The notes under the pieces were generated by a model that was not told the origin of the DNA, ran no database searches, and saw only the letters and a program-made list of their open reading frames with translations. The position numbers were made by a program, and so were the translations under genes. DNA of 64,000 bases, taken from the NCBI GenBank assembly GCA_964019655.1, contig CAXHTR010000006.1:1116001-1180000 (forward strand). Direction: 5' to 3'. Numbering within the stretch: position 1 is the stretch's first letter; each line of letters opens with the position of its first letter. This document shows positions 59,993 through 64,000 of this stretch, in pieces. The stretch comes from Perkinsela sp. pyNocScin1 (lineage: Eukaryota; Euglenozoa; Kinetoplastea; Prokinetoplastida; Perkinselidae).

Positions 59993-61633
59993 TCACTCTG
60001 CGGTCTCGTCGTGCTCGAGGCCGTGGATGACGATGCCCGTCTTGTGGCAGCGCAGCGTCTTGAGCCGCGCGAGGCGCCCGAAGAGGTCGGCCTCCCCCGT
60101 GAAATCGTTCTCGTAGAGGGAGAGCTCCTCGAGGGACTCGGGCAGGTGCGACAGGTCGACGGCGCAGGCGAAGCCGTTCGACGCGAGCGAGAGGCGCTTG
60201 AGCTGCGCGGGCAGTCGCTCGAGGCTGACGCTGCCGCTCAGCGCGTTGTGCCGCAGCAAGAGCTCGCGCATGCTCGGCGGCAGCGACTGCAGCGTGATCG
60301 ACCCCTCGAGGCGGTTCTCCTGGAGCTTGAGCGTCTGCAGCGTGTCGGGCAGCGACGAGAGGTCGACAGACCCCGAAATGCTGTTGCGCTGCAGGTGGAG
60401 CTCGATGAGCGACTCGTTTAGCTGCGTGAGGTCCACTGAGCCCACAATCTCGCTGCGGTAGATTTTCGCGACCTCGAGCGGCGCGGGCAGCCGCGTCAGG
60501 TCGAGCGTGCCCCGGAACGAGTTTCTATATAAGTACATCTCGCGGAGGGCGGGCGGCAGCCCGGCGATGTCAAGCGGGCATTCAAAGCGATTGGACGAGA
60601 GCGAGAGCTGCGCGAGGCCTGCCGGCAGCGCCGACAGGTCGATGGGCCCCGTAAAAGCATTCTGCCGCAGGTAAAACTCGAGGAGACCCGCCGGTAGCCG
60701 CGTCAGGTCGACGGGTCCCTCCAGCGCGTTCTCTTGGACCTTGAAGCTCGTGAGCGCCGGGCTCAGCTGCGTGACGTCGATTGTCCCCGTCAGGCCATTG
60801 ATCTGGAGGTGAAGCTCGCGCAGGCCCGCGGGCAGCGCGTCGAGGTGCACGGACCCCGAAAATTTGTTGCAGTGGACCTTGAGCTGCTCGAGCGCGGGTG
60901 GGAGGGAGCGCAGCTCGAGGCTCCCTGTAAAAGCGTTGCTGTAGAGAAAAATGTAGCGCATTTCTGCTGGCAACGCGTCGAGGGCGACGGAGGAGCTGAA
61001 GGCGTTGCGACTGATTGAGAACTCGCGGAGCGACGCCGGTAGGCGGCTGATGTCGACCTCGCCGGCCAGCTGGTTCTGTCGCAAGTAAAGCTCCTCGAGC
61101 GTGTCCGGCAGCGCGTCGACGTGAATGGACCCCGTAAAACGGTTCTGGAAGAGTTTGAGCGCGCGGAGCCGCGGCGGCAAGTCTCTCAGGTCGAGCGACC
61201 CGTAGAGGCGGTTCTCCTGGAGGTGCAGGACGAGCAGCGACTCCGGCATCGCGCCGAACTCGAGCGTCCCGTGAATGAAATTGTCCGCCATACTCACCTG
61301 CTGGACGCGGCCGGGGAGCGAGCGAAAGTCCATGGTGCCGCGCAGAAACTGCGAGTTCCATGCGATGCCCTGGACGATCTCAGCAAAATTGTCCCCGCGC
61401 TGGTCGAAGATCGTGACGCCCTCCCACTCGCCCGGTGGGCTGTGTGCGCTCCACGACGTGAGCGGATGGCGCACGCCAGCGACTAGCGCGAGGAGGGATT
61501 CGAGGTCCTCGTGGACGACAGTGCCCGGATCGCCACCGAAGGCACCCCCGGTGAAGAGGCCTGACATGAGCCACGGGGTGCAGAAGAGCATCAGAAGTGC
61601 GCTGATGATGAGAACGAGCGGTGTCGGTTGCAT
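59993..61633 (-). CDS. Large secreted leucine-rich repeat protein (LRR-4)
   Basis: A 546-residue protein. The start is ATG 61633 (MQPTPLVLIISALLMLFCTPWLM), which gives a strong signal peptide or anchor. A cap with GEWEGVTIFDQRGDNF precedes about 18 consecutive 23-residue repeats from about residue 105 to the end, e.g. LPAGLLEFYLRQNAFTGPIDLSA. Repeats are regular, with LP at each start, a variable surface strand, N-x-[FL]-x-G and a VDL-type end. There is no C-terminal membrane span. It is nearly twice the size of the other three family members, so repeat number varies by internal duplication. It is 72 bp from COQ7's stop, on the same strand. Confidence 0.9.
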   Translation of the reverse strand: MQPTPLVLIISALLMLFCTPWLMSGLFTGGAFGGDPGTVVHEDLESLLALVAGVRHPLTSWSAHSPPGEWEGVTIFDQRGDNFAEIVQGIAWNSQFLRGTMDFRSLPGRVQQVSMADNFIHGTLEFGAMPESLLVLHLQENRLYGSLDLRDLPPRLRALKLFQNRFTGSIHVDALPDTLEELYLRQNQLAGEVDISRLPASLREFSISRNAFSSSVALDALPAEMRYIFLYSNAFTGSLELRSLPPALEQLKVHCNKFSGSVHLDALPAGLRELHLQINGLTGTIDVTQLSPALTSFKVQENALEGPVDLTRLPAGLLEFYLRQNAFTGPIDLSALPAGLAQLSLSSNRFECPLDIAGLPPALREMYLYRNSFRGTLDLTRLPAPLEVAKIYRSEIVGSVDLTQLNESLIELHLQRNSISGSVDLSSLPDTLQTLKLQENRLEGSITLQSLPPSMRELLLRHNALSGSVSLERLPAQLKRLSLASNGFACAVDLSHLPESLEELSLYENDFTGEADLFGRLARLKTLRCHKTGIVIHGLEHDETAE

Positions 61634-61705
61634 TTCGTACCTTGTAAAAATTGTGCGCAAACAGAGTTTTTCTAGGAATATACAAAAAGCCTTAGGCGCA
61701 CTGCA

Positions 61706-62533
61706 TCAGAAGCGCTTGGCCAAGAAGATGCCAATCTTACACGCAACTTTGACTGTATTGTACAAGAGCGACGAGCCGACAAAGTCCCGGCCGCCGTGGT
61801 CGATGCCGAGCTCGTGATGATGCTGCTCGTCGTCGCGCAGCTGTTTCACAGTTTCTCGGAGCTCGGCGAGCTGCGGCTTCGTGGTGCTCTCGGGCGGCTC
61901 GCCCACTGCTGGCGCTGTCACAGCGCCCTCGAGGGCGACGATCTCGCGCAGCTGGTCGTTGTAGTGCTCGGTGATAACCTCTTCGATCGCCGCGTGGCAG
62001 CACATGACGGCCTTCTTGCCGAGGAGCGCCGTGACGCCGCCCATGAGCATGGAAGCGCCGTGGAAGAGCAGGTCGAGCGAGGAGACGGGCACGGACAGGC
62101 GCCGCGCCCAGTCGTCCATGATATTGAAGTGATTTTCTTCTTCGGCAAGGATCTCTTGGACAACCTCGTCGTTTGGGTAGAAGGAGAGGTGCGCGTTGCA
62201 GATGCGGACGGCGGCGGTCTCACCGGCGAGGTCTACAGCGATCATCTCACGTAGTTTGGCCGTGACAGCCGCCTCGTGCGCCTGGAAGTGCGGGAATTTA
62301 TTTGAAGTATTCGCAGTGCTTGCTGTTGGGGCGTAGCGGCCGACGCTGGGCGCTGCAATGTCGATCTCCGGGGGCTCGGCGATTTCCGCTGGCTGTACTG
62401 GTGCTGCTCGCGCTTTTTTTGGAAGTCGCTTTTTCGTGGAAGTTTTTTCGGCGATGTGCCGGCGCTGAGACGGCAGTATGGCGCTCAGGGGGTCACGGGC
62501 CCACGGGATGCGCCGGAGGCTGTGCAGGACCAT
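61706..62533 (-). CDS. COQ7: COQ7 5-demethoxyubiquinone hydroxylase
   Basis: A 275-residue mitochondrial di-iron enzyme of ubiquinone synthesis from ATG 62533. A basic presequence (MVLHSLRRIPWARDPL...SQRRHIAEK) and a low-complexity Ala/Pro linker cover residues 1-85. The ferritin-like domain follows with iron ligands in DLAGETAAVRICNAHL, LAEEENHF, CCHAAIEEVITEHYNDQL and LRDDEQHHHELG. The end, NTVKVACKIGIFLAKRF, forms the membrane-facing helix of the family. It shows the cell makes ubiquinone and respires. The linker is longer than in most COQ7 proteins. Confidence 0.96.
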   Translation of the reverse strand: MVLHSLRRIPWARDPLSAILPSQRRHIAEKTSTKKRLPKKARAAPVQPAEIAEPPEIDIAAPSVGRYAPTASTANTSNKFPHFQAHEAAVTAKLREMIAVDLAGETAAVRICNAHLSFYPNDEVVQEILAEEENHFNIMDDWARRLSVPVSSLDLLFHGASMLMGGVTALLGKKAVMCCHAAIEEVITEHYNDQLREIVALEGAVTAPAVGEPPESTTKPQLAELRETVKQLRDDEQHHHELGIDHGGRDFVGSSLLYNTVKVACKIGIFLAKRF

Positions 62534-62605
62534 TTCTCTTTATAAATTTCTAGAAAAAGAGAAAATACACTCGGATGCACGAGAACTCACAGAAAACTCT
62601 CGCGG

Positions 62606-63727
62606 CTAAATCTTTTTCACAATCTGCACGACGTCCTCGTCGTCGAGCTTGTGCTCCTTGCCGACCTTTTGGGGGTTGTGCTTGACGCTGGAGCCCCAGA
62701 CCCACGCGTAGCGGAAGCGCTGGATGAGGTGCTTGTGGATGCGCGAGCAGAACTTCTCGAGCGTCGGCGGCGGGCTGCGCTTGAGGACGACGGGCGCCTT
62801 GTAGTCGGGGATCTGCCCCTTCGGCTTCGTGTAGACGCGGATGAGGTTGAGGCGCTCCCAGATGTAGTCCATGAGCCCGTTGAGGTTCCATTCGCGATCC
62901 GCAGAGATCGGGCAGCTGAACGGCAGCTCAGCGAGCACCTCGAGCTCTTCGAGCGAGATCTGGTCGACTTTGTTCAAGACGTAGACGCACGGGACGAAAA
63001 TGCGGTTGCCCTCGAGCGCATCGATCAAATCGTCGACGGAGTAGTCGCGCGTGCCGCGGATCTGGACGGTCGCCGAGATGATTTTGTACTCTGCGAGCAC
63101 AGACCGAATGATCTCGTCGTCCAGCGCGCTCTGCTTAGAGCTGTACGTCACGACGACACCGCCGGACTCCTTGCGTTTAATGATAATATCAGGCGGCTCC
63201 TTGTTGAGGCGGATGCCGAAGCCCTCGAGCTCGCGCTCGATGATGAGCTTGTGCTGCAGTGGCTTCGTGCAGTCGACGACGATGAGCAGCAGGCTGCACG
63301 TGCGCGCCGTCGCGATGACCTGCCGGCCGCGGCCCTTGCCGTCCTTCGCGCCTTCAATAATTCCGGGCAGGTCGAGAAGCTGGATGCGCGCGCCGTTGTA
63401 CTCAATGACCCCCGGCACGCACGTCAGCGTCGTGAACTCGTACGCGGCCGCCTCGCTGAGGTCGGACTCTGTCAGCTTGTTGAGCAGCGTGCTCTTGCCA
63501 ACGCTCGGGAAGCCGACGAAGCCAATGCGCGCGTCGCCCGTCTTGGAGACGTCAAAGCCCCCGAGTGACTTGCCACCGCCGGACTTGCTCTTGTCCTGCG
63601 TAAGGAGGTCGCGCTTGAGCGCTGCGAGGCGCGCCTTGAGCTGGCCGATGTGGCCCATCGTCGCCTTGTTCTTCTGCGTCCGCGCCATTTCGGCCTCGAT
63701 GTCAGCGATCTTCTGGAGGACGCTCAT
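62606..63727 (-). CDS. DRG1: DRG1/Rbg1 developmentally regulated GTP-binding protein
   Basis: A 373-residue GTPase from ATG 63727 ([23 protein letters not shown]). I reject the longer frame upstream because it runs over the 3' end of the next gene. Family marks: [17 protein letters not shown], Walker [50 protein letters not shown], and a C-terminal TGS domain ([20 protein letters not shown]) with [23 protein letters not shown]1 binds ribosomes with its partner DFRP1 and helps stalled translation resume. Length matches the family (about 365-370). Confidence 0.97.
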   Translation of the reverse strand: MSVLQKIADIEAEMARTQKNKATMGHIGQLKARLAALKRDLLTQDKSKSGGGKSLGGFDVSKTGDARIGFVGFPSVGKSTLLNKLTESDLSEAAAYEFTTLTCVPGVIEYNGARIQLLDLPGIIEGAKDGKGRGRQVIATARTCSLLLIVVDCTKPLQHKLIIERELEGFGIRLNKEPPDIIIKRKESGGVVVTYSSKQSALDDEIIRSVLAEYKIISATVQIRGTRDYSVDDLIDALEGNRIFVPCVYVLNKVDQISLEELEVLAELPFSCPISADREWNLNGLMDYIWERLNLIRVYTKPKGQIPDYKAPVVLKRSPPPTLEKFCSRIHKHLIQRFRYAWVWGSSVKHNPQKVGKEHKLDDEDVVQIVKKI

Positions 63728-63812
63728 GGCTACTACGATAAAACAATGTACGCATAAAGGGAAAAATTTACCTTGCTGTGTGACTGAAAAAATGATTAAA
63801 TTCGCAAGCTGC

Positions 63813-64000
63813 TCACTTTCGCCTGTAGTTGGCCATTGGGTCCTCGCTTCGCTTCGCGGCGTCGACCGCGTCAGTCTCTGCGATCCGGCTCCAATCAATT
63901 CTTGAGTCTGTGCTACCGGTATCCTTCGCCCGGGCCCCGCCGTAGAACTTGGGGTCGAAGACGAGGTCGTACTCTGGCCCGATCTCTGGGCGCTTCGGTG
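63813..64000 (-). CDS. C-terminal end of an unidentified gene (5' part beyond window)
   Basis: A minus-strand frame enters at the right edge and stops at 63813-63815. The visible 61 or so residues include [23 protein letters not shown], then [28 protein letters not shown] at the end. No stop occurs before the window edge and third positions are GC-rich, so it is coding. The last residues recall the DPMAxxL ends of some splicing-related proteins, but that is too little to name it. It ends 85 bp before the DRG1 start codon. Confidence 0.6.
   Translation of the reverse strand, partial: PKRPEIGPEYDLVFDPKFYGGARAKDTGSTDSRIDWSRIAETDAVDAAKRSEDPMANYRRK

Noticed and set aside
63728-63898. N-terminal extension of DRG1 by 57 residues
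   Set aside because: It overlaps the 3' end of another minus-strand gene read in a different frame, and ATG 63727 matches the known DRG1 start.

Overview
The window is nuclear DNA of a unicellular eukaryote. It holds one-to-one homologues of eukaryotic housekeeping genes (EF-1alpha, CDC48/p97, casein kinase I, BMS1, UTP25, POLE2, TRM5, GET3, V-ATPase subunit D, signal peptidase subunit 2, NPC1-like). Each reads as a single uninterrupted frame, so the genome looks almost intron-free. Genes lie on both strands in mixed order with 70-650 bp spacers, so this is not a one-directional polycistronic layout. COQ7, a mitochondrial HslU, an LYR protein and a PPR protein indicate a respiring mitochondrion. 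Lineage cannot be fixed from sequence alone; HslU, PPR, ArdC-N-like and 23-residue LRR proteins would fit an excavate or discoban-like protist, but that is inference.

Layout: 1-8 kb, minus-strand genes: a degenerate DExH helicase cut by the left edge, two unknown proteins, GET3 and an Abitram-like protein. 8-20 kb: an LRR membrane protein, POLE2 divergent from a possible WAPL-like protein, an unknown gene, a small ArdC-N-like protein, another unknown gene, a second LRR protein and a possible GET2/CAML-like membrane protein. 20.2-24.2 kb: a gene-free island with a broken IS30-like transposase and hAT-type (ZBED-like) fragments. 24-34 kb: V-ATPase D, a two-box HMG protein, PPR, UTP25, NPC1/Patched-like and small proteins. 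34.8-52.6 kb: a plus-strand run of TRM5, UBX/UAS protein, HslU, a third LRR protein, BMS1, casein kinase I, SPCS2, TRIP4/ASC-1, an LYR protein and CDC48. 52.6-58.4 kb: a second transposon graveyard, with a complete-ended Tc1/mariner element whose empty target site is preserved in a paralogous repeat, a second Tc1-like transposase remnant and two more IS30-like remnants. 58.5-64 kb: EF-1alpha, a large fourth LRR protein, COQ7, DRG1 and the tail of a gene cut by the right edge.

Functional links: GET3 with a candidate GET2-like receptor (tail-anchored protein insertion); CDC48 with a UBX adaptor and the TRIP4 ribosome-rescue factor; BMS1 and UTP25 (small-subunit processome); POLE2 and the WAPL candidate from one divergent promoter region (replication and cohesion). 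The four LRR genes share an N-terminal cap and a 23-residue repeat and look like one dispersed, lineage-specific secreted or surface family. The least ordinary material is the eukaryotic IS30-like transposase family, the stand-alone ArdC-N-like gene, the Tc1 element with its empty site, and the LRR family.
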